Of a stretch of 64,000 nucleotides of DNA, positions 46,848-59,221 are shown in pieces. Every line of letters starts with the position of its first letter. Within the stretch, counting starts at the first letter, position 1. The notes under the pieces are model-generated. The model was given only the letters and a program-made list of their open reading frames with translations. It ran no database searches and was not told the origin of the DNA. The translations under genes and the position numbers were made by a program. The stretch is from Streblospio benedicti. Lineage: Eukaryota; Annelida; Polychaeta; Spionida; Spionidae. The stretch lies in NCBI GenBank assembly GCA_019095985.1, contig CM032660.1, positions 35,980,437 through 36,044,436 on the forward strand, written 5' to 3'.

Positions 46848-48429
46848 TCAAGCCAACTCATGCATCTGATTCCAATTAGTACTCCTAACCATTCTTGGCA
46901 AGTTTATCTTTTTCTTTGGTGCAACTCGTGTCTTTGCAAAAATCAAATTTATTTTACTTTGATTCTCACTTTCGGATTTGAGGTATACAGCTGTTGAATA
47001 ACAAAGCGGATGCATCACTAAATACAAGCAGTGATGTCTTAATACTGTCAATGAAATGTATCTTGTTATTCGTTTTGTTTTAATTTCTTTCAATTCTTTT
47101 TCAATTTCTAACCATTTGTCTGCCATTTCATTAGTCAGTGCTTCATCCCATTCAATTCCTTCTTTCCACAAAATTTGCATAAAAATCTTTGCCTGTACCG
47201 TTACAGGATTGAACCACCCAAGTGGATCAAATATTGCTGCCATTTGTTTCAGTACATATCTTTTTGTAATTGGAGATTCCATATCTCTTCCAGGATCATT
47301 AATAGTAAGTTCATCAGTCCCCATATGCCAATATATTCCAAGTATCTTCATAATTTCAGTGTCAGCAGAATCATCAGATGGAATCCATTTTTTTAATTCA
47401 GGGCAGTTTGAAGCCCATTCACGTAAGTTCATAGATGCCCCTCTGAAGAGTGCCTTTGATTCTTTGTATATACCTACAGCTTCTTCTGCTGATGAGGCTT
47501 CACACATAACATTATCAACATATATGTTGTTCAATATCTTCTTTGCAACTGGAGATTCACTCTTCTTTAGATGATGCATCACTGTGGCACATAGCAAGAA
47601 TTGACTAGAGATCACACCAAAAGGCATGCGAGCAAATCTTAGTATCTCAATATTGTCCATAGAAGTAGTCTTGTATGGATTTTTAAGCCTTAGAAATCTT
47701 GTAACATCCCGATCCTTTTCTTGAAGCCCAATTTGCAGAAATGCCTTTTCAATGTCTGCAACTATCATGATCTTTCAGTCTCATTCTTATCAATAACATA
47801 CATAGATCACTTAGCATTACAGGTCCTCTGTGTAAGCATTCATTTAGGCTTTTCTCATGTTTCTTTCTTGCAGATGCGTCATAGACGATTCTAACTTTTG
47901 TTGTAAATTTCTGTGGAGTGATAACTGCATGATGTGGAACATAATGTTTGATTGTTCCCACTTTTGTTGTGTCATCTACTTTTTCTATGATACACTTTTC
48001 AAGTTGATCTTGCAAAATATCATTGTATTTCTTCAAAATTTCAGGATTTTCCCCTAGCTTTTTTACCAGCATTTTCAGTCTACATCTAGCTAGTTCGAAA
48101 TTTTCTTGCAGTTGAGGATTATTACTTTTCCATGGCCACGTGACATAGTATCTTCCCTCTCTATAACATACATTATCATTAAACATTTGAATGGCTTGAT
48201 CATCATCATTTTCCTCTATTGGATCATTTATTCCAATAGTCTCTAACTTCCAGAAATGTTCCATTTCCAAACTCTCTGTGTCTTTGCAGGTCAATTTAGA
48301 TTTGTATGATATTTCAGGTATTTCTCGTGTTGTAAGGAGGAGCATGGCACTCTCATCTACTTCTAAATTGTCAACATCTTTCACTCTTCCTGCAATCATC
48401 CAACCAAATTTTGAGTTTATAAGATACAA
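46848..48429 (-). other. Reverse transcriptase region of the fossil BEL element
   Basis: Part of the element at 43,054-50,220. Landmarks of BEL/Pao RT are present (FGWMIAGRV before it, VRIVYDASA, DIEKAFLQI, YVDN). It is broken and kept only as a fossil. Confidence 0.88.
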
Positions 48430-49121
48430 TCCATGTGTTATTTCATTTTTTTTCTCCTGTAATCACATCCCAGTAGTAATCCGCTCCTATCAGCATTTCC
48501 ATTCTTCAAATCTATATTCGTTTCAACAGTTGTTGTCTTCACCTTAAACGGTTCATTTCTCCCAAATGTTAGTACAGATAGTGTTGTTCCCTCCTGTTTC
48601 TTCAATTCTAGTTTCTCTGACAATATGGTTGTAATGTAGCTTCTGGAAGCTCCACTGTCTAAGAGAATTCTGACTTGTTGAGAACTGGTCTTACCGTTGA
48701 CTGTGACAGTAGCTGCATTAGTACTTGTTGACCTGTTGCTAACACATTGTGTACTTTCTGCTTCTGTTTCCGTCCAAATTAAATCATTGATCACCACCCC
48801 TGTCACTTCAGTGCTAACAAATTTAATTGGACATAGGCTTCTGTGATGCACGTTTCTTTTGTTGTAATAAACACATTCTTTGTTGCTTGTGCAATGTTTA
48901 GCATCATGGCTTTTTTGAAAACATGTTGTGCACCGGCCTTTTAACATAGCATTTCTTTCATCAATAGTAGATTTCTTGCTCTGGTCACTCCAATGTTCTA
49001 ATGTGCAATATATGCATCTCTTCTGCAATGGTTTTTGCACTGATCTATTTTCATTTATCATCATTGCCTCAACTGTTAATGGGCAATTCAATCGTCCTTC
49101 TGTATCATCCGTTTCCCTATA

Positions 49122-49916
49122 CAGTACAACCTCGTTTAACCGAATATCAAATATCCGGATTTTCCCATCAACCGGACGTTCTGCTATAGTCCCAATTTTT
49201 ACCGGACGTATATATTTGGGAGATCGAGTATGGACTAGAACCATTGTCTTTTACTTATTCACGGGAGGGGACAAACACAACGCATGCGGTATTAGCCTTT
49301 GTCAAAAAGGCGCTCTATCCCATTTGGAGAGCGCACACCACAATAGCACTGGCTGATTGAGACTAACCCCATTGCTTTGTTCTGGTCAGTTATGAACAAA
49401 ATCATGGTATGTTTTAATTACAATCATTGCAAAATATAGCTTTGTTACTTGCACAAAAAATATCCAATAATGTTCAATTGAATTATCATTATACATGCAG
49501 GAATATTTGTGTACGATAGAGGACAGTCACGCGGGATTTGATACGTGATAACTTAGTGTTATTAACCACTATAACCACGTGATTAGTACACAACGAATGG
49601 AAGCATGTTTTAACCAATATTATCACAAAATATAGCTGTGTGTCCAATGTACAGGCTATAAAATGAGGTTCTATCAAATTGTCTTTGTAGGAATATTGTT
49701 TTACGATATACAACGTCAAATCAAAGTGATGGAGGAGTCATTCTATAAGGTATTTCGTAAAAATCTATTATCGTCCATAATCACTCGTGGTCGTATACAT
49801 ACTATGATACATGGTTTCTTACATTCGCCCACCCCTTCCCCTCAATCATCCGGAAATATCGATTTTCCAAATGTCATTCCAGCTTCCAACGTGCCCGGAT
49901 AAACGAGGTTGTACTG
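49122..49916. mobile_element. pogo/Tigger-like non-autonomous element, 795 bp, inside the BEL fossil
   Basis: Ends CAGTACAACCTCGTTTAACC and AAACGAGGTTGTACTG are inverted repeats flanked by TA (49,120-49,121; 49,917-49,918). CCGGA motifs just inside the left end (for example ATATCCGGATTTTCCC) are common in Tigger-type termini. Its insertion separates gag-side and protease-side sequence of the BEL element, so it is younger than that element. No transposase frame. Confidence 0.85.
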
Positions 49917-50220
49917 TATCTTGCACTTACATATGTGTCCATATTTTTTCTTGTATGCACTTAATAGATGGACGTAGTTCCTTATCCATGAAATATTTTT
50001 TATCTTCTATTTCAGTTGTATCAGTATCCAATAGAGCTTGTGCTTGATCTAACTGTATTCTCAGTGTTTTCTGTAGAGAACGATATAATACCGCCATGTT
50101 TGTTTCACACACTCTGCTACCATATGATGAACTTTGAACGATTTCTGTTTTTATTTTTTATTCTTCAATTGTCATGAAACGTATATACATAAAACTGCAT
50201 CATCATCTTAAGTACTACCA

Positions 50221-52085
50221 TAGTCTAACTTCATGTTCTATATGTTCAACTCTTTATAAAATGCACCTATCTCTGTCTTGTGCACTTTACGTCCATGTCC
50301 TATGCATCTTAGTCTAAGTACATATCATATGCACCATAGTCTAAGTTGATGTCTTATGCGTCTACGTCTGTGTTAAACGGACTTGTGTCTGTCTTATGCA
50401 CCATGGCCTAAGTCCATGTCCTATGCACCTTAGTCTAAGTTCATGTCTTATACAATTAAGTCTATGTAAAATGCACCTATGTCTTTGTCTTATGCACTTT
50501 ATGTCCATGTCCTATGCACCTTAGTCTAGGTCCATGTCCTATGCACCATAGTCTATGTTGATGTCTTATGCGTCTAAGTGTGTGAAAAAAGGACCAGTGT
50601 CTGTCTTATTCACCATAGTTTAAGTCCATGTCTGATGCACCTTAGTCTAAGTTCATGTCTTATACATTTAAGTCTGTGTAAAATGCACACTTTACGTCCA
50701 TGTCATATGCACCATAGTCTAAGTTCATGTCTTATGCGATTTAAGTCTATGTAAAACGGACCTGTGTCTGTCTTATGCACTGTAGTTTAAGTCCATGTCC
50801 TATGCAACTAGTCTTAGTTGATTTCTTTATATGTTTAAGTCTGTGTAAAATGCACCTATGTCTTTGTCTTATGCACTTTACGTCTTTATGTCTTATGCAC
50901 CTTATAGTCTAAGTACATGTCATATGCACCATAGTCTAAGTTGATGTCTTATACGTCTAAGTGTGTGTAAAATGGACCTTTGTCAGTCTTATGCACCATA
51001 GTCTAAGTTCATGTCTTTATGCACCATAGTCATGTTTTGTAATGCTTAAGTTTGTGTAAAATGCACCTTTGTGTTTTTCTTATGCACTATACATCCATGT
51101 CTTATGCACCTTAGTCTAAGTACATGTCATACCAGTATGCACCATAGTTAAGTCTAAGTTCATGTCTTTTGAGTCTAAGTGTGTGTAAAATGGACCTGTG
51201 TCTGTCTTATGCACTGTAGTCTAAGTCCATGTCCTATGCACCTAGTCTAAGTTCATGTCATATATGTTTATGTCCTGATAAAATGCACCTATGTCTTTGT
51301 CTTATGCACTTTATGTCCATGTCTTATGCACCTTATAGTCTAAGTACATGTCATATGCACCATAGTCTAAGTTTATGTCTTATGCGTCTAAGTGTGTAAA
51401 ATGGACCTGTGTTTTTTGTCTTATGCACCATAGTCTAAGTCCATGTCTTATGCAACTTAGTCTAAGTTCATGTTATATATATATGTTTAAGTCTGTAAAA
51501 TGCACCTATGTTCTTGTCTGTGCACTTAACGTCCATGTCTTATGCACCTAAGTCTAAGTACATGTCTTATGCACCACATTGTAAGTTCATGTAAAAAATG
51601 TTTAAGTCTGAGTAAAATGCACCTTGTGTTTGTCCTTGCACTTTGTCGCCCATGTCCCATGCATGATAGTCTAAGTTGATTTCTTATGCATCTAATCTGT
51701 GTAAATGGACCTGTGTCATAGTCTAAGTTCATGTCCTATGCACCTTAGTCTAAAGTTCATGTCTTATATGTTTAAGTCTGTGTAAAATGCACCTTTGTGT
51801 TTGTCTCATGCACTATACGTCCATCTTATGCACATTAGTCAAAGTACATGTAAATATGCACCATAGTTCGTAAATTGAAACTTTATGTTCTTCTAAGTCA
51901 ATAAAACGGATGTGTGTCTGTCCTGCGTCTTATGCACCTTAGTCTAAGTTCACGTCCTATGTTAAAGTCTGTGTAAAATGCACCTATGTCTTTGTTTATG
52001 CACTCATATCCATGTCCCTCTATGCCCCTTAGTTCAAGTACATGGCATATGCACCATAGTCTAAGTTGATGTCTTATAAGGCAAG
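50221..52085. repeat. 27-bp-based satellite array, right block (1.9 kb)
   Basis: The same repeat as at 38,515-43,053, in the same orientation, resumes directly after the BEL fossil. Together the two blocks make about 6.4 kb of one array split by the insertion. The right part (51.5-52.08 kb) is more degenerate than the rest, as is usual at an array edge. Confidence 0.9.
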
Positions 52086-53354
52086 TAAGCAAGCAAGCAA
52101 GCAAGTAAGTAAAGCTTTATTGGCCTCCGCCTACGCCCGTGAAACTTGTCATGGAGGTACGCATGCTGAAAAATAACAAGTAACTATAACAATACATAAT
52201 ATTTAAGTAACACAAATAACAATAGATCGACAATACAAATACAAATACGGAGCGGATAAGTTGAAAATACTGACAAGAAAGTTATATACCTTCATACAAT
52301 GTACATGAAAAGACATGTGGAAGATTGCAAAACAATTTGGGAGAAAACAAAAGAGTTTTTGACCTATTGGTTCTTGATGGAATTAAACGAATCTTCTACC
52401 GAGCAGATATGAAAATTTGAATGTAATGGGTGGTTGTTATTTTCCATTTTCTTCTTCAATTTAGAGTCAAGGAATTAATATAAAAAATCGGACAGGTTAG
52501 TTGTTATACATCCCAATTTTTTTGGGAAACCCATACAATTTTTTTTAATTTCTTTTTGTCAGCTGAAGTACATAGTTTATACCAGTTGGGTAGACAAAAG
52601 TAAAAATTTGATTGAATAATACATCTATAAACGCGAAAAAAGTATTTTCCCCAATTTGAGTGACCTCTTTTCTGAAAAATACATTTTTTTATTTAATTTT
52701 TAAAAAGTTATCCCCTTGGGTGAACCCGACAGTTTGTTAATAATATTCCAAGATATTTATAGGTCTTTACTATTTCCATTGCTGATTTTTATACGGGGGA
52801 TTAATTTAGTTTGACCACGTTTTAACCAATCCTTTCTTTTTTGTTTTTTGAAACATTTAAATTTAGATGATTGTCATCACACCCAAATTTCAAAACTTTC
52901 ATTCTATTTTAACATCATCATCACATTTTAGCAAACCAATTATTACAGTTCATCGCATATTTATAATTTAAAAGGGAACCCGATGAACTTGTGCAGTCAG
53001 TCTGTTGGTAAAGAGAAAAAACCTCAGTACACACCCGGGTGCTAGTATTGATAACAAAAATATCGTTTAAAACCCTTGAATTTCCATATTGAATAGGTTG
53101 GGAAGAAAATTTTGTATCCACAAAAACATGTTAAATTTACTTTCATTTTAATAAGTTTTTCCATTAATATATGAGGTTGAATATATTAAAGGGACTACTA
53201 AGTCAACAAATATATTGAAAAATGCTCCAGGGGGTCTAGGTGGCTTCTTTTGATGTTTTTTGGGAAATTTCAGCATCATCAACACCCAAAAGTTTCAGAG
53301 TAACAAATTGGTGCGATCAAGAAATGGTTTAACTCGGTTTAATATAATAGAGAA
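52086..53354 (-). mobile_element. Probable LINE 3' end (GCAA/TTGC-tailed), minus strand
   Basis: Read on the minus strand, the unit ends GGCCAATAAAGCTTTACTTA and then a short tandem tail of TTGC/TTAC words (52,080-52,112). This looks like a non-LTR element with a polyadenylation-like motif and tetranucleotide tail. Upstream on that strand it is AT-rich with short frames (for example 53,121-52,921) that I cannot assign. No RT motif is visible before the N gap, so the class is an inference. Confidence 0.45.
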
Positions 53355-53454
53355 NNNNNNNNNNNNNNNNNNNNNNNNNNNNNNNNNNNNNNNNNNNNNN
53401 NNNNNNNNNNNNNNNNNNNNNNNNNNNNNNNNNNNNNNNNNNNNNNNNNNNNNN
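53355..53454. other. Assembly gap (100 N)
   Basis: One hundred N characters between the probable LINE tail and the MITE fragment at 53,474. Confidence 0.99.
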
Positions 53455-53473
53455 AATGGTTATATTAAATTAG

Positions 53474-53580
53474 AAGTACTCAGAGAGTTCAGCGTCACCA
53501 TATTAATGTCAACTCATGGGCTATTAATTTTACTTTAGCCATGTTTAGAAAGCACCTGCAATCCAATGCCAAGAACATAT
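53474..53580. mobile_element. Partial copy of the 29,314 MITE
   Basis: GTACTCAGAGAGTTCAG, then ACCATATTAATGT and AGCACCTGCAATCCAATGCC, parallel the left half of the element at 29,314 with about 10% differences. The right half is not present. Confidence 0.7.
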
Positions 53581-54231
53581 GTAGGGTGAGCTGAACCTGG
53601 AATTGAGAGTTAAAGTTTTTTTTCACTCTGCTGATTATTCATGGTTAGGACCCCTACAATGATATTCAGGTGGGTGGCACTCTGCCACCCTTGAGCATTT
53701 TTCAAAAAAATGGAAAATCCAAAATGGCCGCCATCTCGCTATACTATATTCATAAAAGTGGCATATCTCCTTTAATAATCAACATAGAAACCTGATTTTG
53801 GTGTCAAATAATATGTAACTGTCATCAAACAATCCATTTTCAGCACCTAAGAAGAGGTAACTAATCAGTAAGTTACCTAAAATCCAATATGGCCGCCATT
53901 TTGCTATACTATATTCATAAAAGTGGCATATCTCCTTTAATAATCAACATAGAAACTTGATTTTGGTGTTAAATTATATGTTTTTGACATCAGAAAAAAA
54001 TCATTATTAGCATTTTAGAATATGTACCTACTCAGTAAGATATCTAAAATCCAATATGGCCGCCATTTCCCTTTGTATATAGATTTATGGAATCTCATTG
54101 TTTAAAGTGTTATAATTGATTATACAAAATGGAAAATAATACCAAAGGAATTTTGAAGACAGTTTTAATGTTCACATGTTATAAGATATGCAAAATGTAT
54201 CACACATTATTTATAACATACAAAGTACTAT

Positions 54232-55330
54232 TTATACTGTATTGTGGCAATCAAGAGTTCTGCAACTACAGAATAATGTGCAAGGTAAGTTGGCTGATTT
54301 GCAGCTGCAACGTCTACTTTGGCAAAGTTTATCAGCACTTTTACAGTTGCAATTAATCAACTTCAAAACATAATCTGGTGCTAGATGCACATTTGCAGCC
54401 ACAGTGACAGGGTCCAATGACTTGTTTGCAAAGTCTTTTGTCCACCCATATTTTTCCACGTCTAGATTTGGTGGGTTAGAATTTTTTGCAGACTTCCAAA
54501 TGGATATTTGGAAATGTGCTCTTTTTACATTTTCTTCGAAAGCTTCATCGGTAGGTGGCAAAGTGCAAAGATCCGGTGTCACTGTCTTGCCTTTGCTAAG
54601 CTTTGAAGACCATAGCAGCATACGAGCATTTGACATGGTTTCAGCCTGATTCATTCCATAGCACTTTAGCATGAACTTCATCGACTGCTGAATTATTTCT
54701 GTCATGGATGCGTCTATATCACCTAAGAGCGATAATGCCATTCCAGAACATAATGTTTTTACAACAGTCCCTTTGCCAATGCCATAGCATGATGCTACTG
54801 TGTCACAACCGGTTAAGCCATGAGCTGCCAACACATTTGGTATTATTGCTGAGTGTTTTATAAGTGTCTTATTTATGTTTATTACAGCTCTTCCTTTTAT
54901 CGGGGACTCCATGATCGTCGGAATTGTGATGCTCTCAGTATTGTAATAATGTAGCAACAAAATGAATACATCTGTGTCTTCGGAAATTACAGTTATACCT
55001 TGCACCTGGCAATCTGTTTCCACCAGTAGGAGTAGCTGTTGAATCATTATGATATCTGCTTCTTCATGTGTTGTATCCATATCATGTCGTTCTAAAACGA
55101 CACCATTATTGATTTCAATTGGAGTTTGAGATGTTCCTGTGATTACTAATTTTTTTCCTTTTCAAGTTTTCATGAAATTCAGGATCACTGCATAAATCTG
55201 TGCACAGAAGGTTTATAAGTTGGATCTTATTTGCAACAACCCCCAAAACAACTTTTTGTGGTGGCAATTGTGTATTCATACTTAATTTATGTACTCTACT
55301 GGCATCCTTAGATCTTCCTGATCTAGCCAC
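54232..55330 (-). pseudogene. FEN/XPG-like (PIN-fold) protein with CXC cysteine-rich tail, element-borne
   Basis: The main frame (55,080-54,232, 282 residues) holds HEEADIIMIQQ (residues 5-15), ISEDTDVFILL (32-42) and GCDTVASCYGIGKG (91-104). The last resembles the GCDYxxxxxGIGPKRA stretch of FEN1/XPG nucleases, and the acidic residues of all three match positions that bind metal in PIN/FEN folds. The C-terminus (~242-282) is a cysteine cluster (CQSRRCSCKSANLPC, FCSCRTLDC), a CXC-like zinc-binding tail. Coding similarity continues upstream in another frame to 55,330 (PPQKVVLGVVANKIQLINLL), so the gene is interrupted at least once, at an A-rich run near 55,140. Similar multi-copy predicted proteins are common in invertebrate genomes, usually unnamed. 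The nuclease idea is inference from motifs. Confidence 0.6.
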
Positions 55331-55339
55331 AGCTTTAAT

Positions 55340-56300
55340 GCTGAAATCAAAGTAATTGCAACATAATGTTTTAATGTTTTAATGGATAGATGCATAGCAC
55401 AGCTACTCATTTCTAAAAGTCTCCAAAAATCACCCCTCAGATAGATGAGCTACAGTAATTAAAAGAAATATGATATTTGTACATAATGCACACAGCATAC
55501 AGTGGTCTCCAGTGGCAAAAAACGTTATGTATAAAACAAATATATCTTTGTTATGTAATCATTTATTCAATTATGTATAGTTGGATTGTTACAAATTAAA
55601 TTTGTATCTACATTTTATTTTTATTATGGTATTTTAACCAATTGAATAAGAAATAATGTAATAAAGATATAGAAACAACATAAAATATAATGGATTCCAC
55701 TGTCAGACAGATGTAAAGATAATTGATGTTCTCATAGTGGTATTTTGAAGCAAAAGCAAAACTGTATGCATATCTATTAGAAGTTTATTTAACGTGACAA
55801 GACTCAGATGCAATATGCATTACAACATATAAGCATCTATAGCTTTCTTTGGTATTCTCTCTGTGGCATTTGTTTGTTCGTTGTTTCTTTGGTTCATCTC
55901 ACAATCTTAAGCATTTGTCTGGTATATATAATATAATACATTGCCCAAATGGAAGATCTATGTCTCTGGGATTAAATGTAAGCTGAAAATTAGAGAGTAT
56001 TATTTCATTGTTTTTTAAATGACGAGTGCCTGTAAGACACAATTGTATAATTAACGATTTCCCTATATTAATAAGAGTTAGAAATATTCTATATGCATCA
56101 CTGTAAAGAGAATAATCTATCCTTTTAAATGGTATGTTACACATTGCATATATCATCAAACACATCTTGTATATGGGGTCCCAAACACTCAAGAATAAAA
56201 CCAAAACCATGGGGGAGCTATTGTCTGATCTGGAAGCCTATTGGGCTCATCATCATAGGTGTCCATGACGTCACTTGCGGGTGGCAGGACTTCGTCCTTC
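55340..56300. other. AT-rich interior of the 6.6-kb unit
   Basis: No gene or clear repeat is visible here. It might contain the intron or lost 5' part of the gene at 54,232-55,330. Confidence 0.5.
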
Positions 56301-56688
56301 CATGTCTATAAATATGTTGCATACAGCACAACCTCGCAGCTATGTGCAGTAGAACAACTGTGTTGAAGGTCAACCTTATGTGTCTTAAGCTCTTCTAGCA
56401 TGAGTTGTTGTACAGTGTGCACTGACAACACTCACGCCCGAGGACCCTGGTGTCCAACCTAGACACATGACAGCTCATCCAAGGTACCAGGTTCAAACCC
56501 TGCTATACTGCCAAGGTAGCGCATAGTGGGGGAGTGAAGAAACCTAGCTTGGGCCTATGTGTCCTGATCAGCATTCCTGATCAGCAGCAGATCAGCACAT
56601 TGAATAGGGTACCAGGTGTGGCTGGACGTGTGGGGGTCTGGGTGACATCGAGTGCCATACAACCTTCAACATCTAGAACATGCGTAGC

Positions 56689-57048
56689 AGAGTTGGACAT
56701 GAGGACTGTTAAGGCAGTAGACATAGGTCTACCAAGTTTAGATATCAGGTAGACCTGCTCAAAATCAGGTAGCCCGGCATTTAGATGACTGCCATGAAAG
56801 GGAGGTGGATAGTTTGATAAAAAACACATTTACACTGACAATAAATAATGACATAATTCTCTGTGTTTGTTGAAATAAGCATGACGATTCAAATGATTGT
56901 TAGACAAGAGTAATTTTTTTATTAAATTTCTACATGATGCACCTGCCAAAACCAGGTAGACCATAAGTCTATCTACTGGTAAATGTTGGTAGACCAGCTA
57001 GTTTTTAGTTAGACCAGGGCTATAGGTCTACCACTTATGTCTAACTCT
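56689..57048. mobile_element. 360-bp MITE with CAGAGTTGGACAT ends
   Basis: The left end CAGAGTTGGACAT and right end ATGTCTAACTCTG are inverted repeats with one mismatch. The phrase TAGACATAGGTCTACC near the left end is echoed by GGTCTACCACTTATGTC at the right. The interior is AT-rich inside a GC-richer block. Confidence 0.6.
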
Positions 57049-57301
57049 GGGTGTAATAGTAGTGGGTACCAGGGGCACAGCAGTGGCCGGTTCACGGCCT
57101 CAGATGTTTTCTTAGTGACTGATTGCCCTGCAATGTTGCTGGGAATCAGTCAATGCAACGTGTACAGTGGTGGATCGATCCAGGGTACGCATTTCAGGGA
57201 AGTACCGACCACATCACCAGCACCATGCCTCTTGTTGAGTAGTGAAAGGTGTTCCATAATTACAGTTCTGTACCTGTAAAGCTTTACTTCTGAAAGAATA
57301 G

Positions 57302-58399
57302 TCATGTTCCCAGTGTTCTGGAACCCCAAGTCTTAGGAAGTGATCCCGTTCTGGAGCTCCAGTTCTGCGGAATGGGCTGTACTGTTCCAGAACGAGTATG
57401 GCTGTCCCGGAGCTCAACAGCCCCAGAATGGAAGTTGTTACGGAGCTCAGAGGCTCGAGAGTTGATGTAGCTGGTAAGGAGCTCCAGAGATACAGAGGAG
57501 TGTCTCCTATCGTCGTTCTGAAACATGGAAGTCCCTGAAGGCTGGTACAGCATGTTGTTCAGAAAGTCTGGTACTCCGGGATCAGCTGAGTGAATTGTAC
57601 TGGTCCTGAGCATTAAAGCTCTCGAAGGTGACAATCCAAAATTGCTGTGGAGACCAGTGGCTCTGAAAGATGAAGTTTGAACAGGGTTCCGGGAATCTGC
57701 AGCTCTGGAATCAACATGTTGGAGTGCACTGTTTGTGAGATTTGAAGCTCCGGAATCTAACAAATGTAGCAGTCCCAAGACATCCCAGAGACAAGCCGTT
57801 TCAGAAGGTGCTGTTGCCAGCATACTACTACCGGAGGTCTGGTTTAGTGCCGTACCCTGACAGATGAGGAAAGTACACTTAAGTTGCAAGCCCCATCCAT
57901 GTCAGACAGGTCCACAAGAGTAGCTCGATGTATGTCAGGTTACTCTTGGGTCATCTGCTCATTACTAGAAATAGTTATCGGTTCATGGCAATCCAGCAAG
58001 TTAACCAGAGGTAGCCCAGAGGGTTACTCCAGCACTTGCAGGGGTCTTAATAATTAATCCCAATTTACTGCTTGCTGAGTGGTCCTTCAAAACGTTTGTT
58101 TATGGCAAGGTTTAGTGGGTCCAGTCAAAACCTACCGGGCTCGGTGTAACATGGATAGGGCGATCCCTTAGGGCAGTACGTCTGCCTTGAGGGGAAGATG
58201 ATGGAGTCAGAGCACTCAGGCTAGGTGGGACTGGCGAGGACCTGTCCGAGCTCACTGTTACACCAGTACGGTGGCCTTGTTGTACACTGATTTGCCTGTT
58301 TGAATCCAACAAAGCATCATCTCCATGGCTCACTGGTTTATAATCCAATGTTTCCTGTTCATTGGCGGTTTGCATTTCACGAACGCCTTGTCTCTCACC
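57302..58399 (-). CDS. Two candidate exons of an unrecognised Ser-rich, internally repetitive protein
   Basis: Exon a spans 58,399-58,136 (acceptor CTCACCACAG, donor GTAGGT; exactly 88 codons, phase 0 at both ends). Exon b spans 57,856-57,302 (acceptor TTTCCTCATCTGTCAG, phase 0) and ends at a stop. The phases join cleanly. Exon a is rich in Ser, Gln and Pro (SSDRSSPVPPSLSALTPSSS). Exon b is a degenerate repeat of about 12-15 residues (DSGASNLTNSAL, PSRALMLRTSTIHS, SRASELRNNFHS). The DNA shows a matching repeat of GGAGCTC/CCGGAG words. No start codon or further exon is established; an in-frame segment at 58,662-58,497 (IRLVPCSESHHH) has a donor in a non-matching phase. It could be a host gene piece, an element gene, or chance in a GC-rich repeat. 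Confidence 0.35.
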
Positions 58400-59221
58400 C
58401 TGTGGTGAGCACAATAGCATCAGTTAGAATAGAGTCAGCCAACGTTCAGGGTTGAGACACTCTCAATGCTTTATCCTCATTATTAATATGTACCTGAGAC
58501 TATGGGGTCTCCTCCACTGAGTCCTCCAGGTACCAGGTTGATGGCTACCAGGTGGAACTCACACTGGTGCTGGTGGTGATGGCTTTCAGAACACGGCACA
58601 AGCCGAATTGTGTCCTCCCAAGAGTAACATACCCATAGACAGGAGTGCACAAGGCCATATTCACCTTAATATGATGTGAGATCAATAATAGTGTTGCTGG
58701 TTCCTACTTGTTGTTGCTTCAACCACTTATACTGTTCTGTGGGCTGTTCCCGCTTCATGGACTTGTTTATGCGTACAGGATATACACATCTTCGTAATGG
58801 ACATAAATGACGTAACAAATGTAGGAGAATCCGAGCGTGAGACGTACCTAGCTTAAGCCCGGGTCAATTAAGAGTTTAATTGACCTAATTTTATTGGGGT
58901 CGATTCTACAATCCACCCATCCGTGCTGACCTACTCTAGCTTTGCTCACACTAGAAAGGACATTTTTTACGTTTATTTTTCTCATGTAAAGCTACTTATT
59001 ATGCAATGATATCATACGCTGTTGTAAAGGTTAGATTGTAATCAGTACAATGGTATGTGATAACTAATTTCTTATTTTAGTGGTCCTGATACAATGTGAA
59101 TAAAGTTTCAGTTCTATACATTGAGGTTTACGTCAAAATTCACTTTGAATTTGAGTGGTTGAAAGGGATCCATTGATGAGTCTGTAAAATCTTCAGATTG
59201 GTACACATAAATACATATTAG

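Larger units (their letters stand above)
43054..50220 (-). mobile_element. Fossil BEL/Pao LTR retrotransposon
   Basis: A broken copy on the minus strand, inserted in the satellite. Parts in element order: terminal repeat (50,220-50,125), a primer-binding-site-like TGGTAGCAGAG next to it, gag end with zinc-knuckle-like cysteines and aspartic protease (LLDSGAS) at about 50.1-48.4 kb. Then come reverse transcriptase (about 48.4-46.9 kb; YVDN at the catalytic motif), RNase H (about 46.9-46.5 kb) and integrase (about 46.4-44.8 kb). A purine-rich tract (44,570-44,560) and the other terminal repeat (to 43,054) follow. The terminal repeats share about 95-115 bp at about 5% substitution, which suggests moderate age. 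The frames are broken in roughly half a dozen places, not counting three nested insertions (43,257, 45,808, 49,122). No envelope gene is seen. Confidence 0.9.

Noticed and set aside
47056-47574. 172-codon plus-strand frame
   Set aside because: Antisense to the reverse transcriptase region of the BEL fossil.
38515-52085. CRISPR-like array of short repeats
   Set aside because: No constant repeat with unique spacers, repeats are contiguous, and the window is animal DNA.
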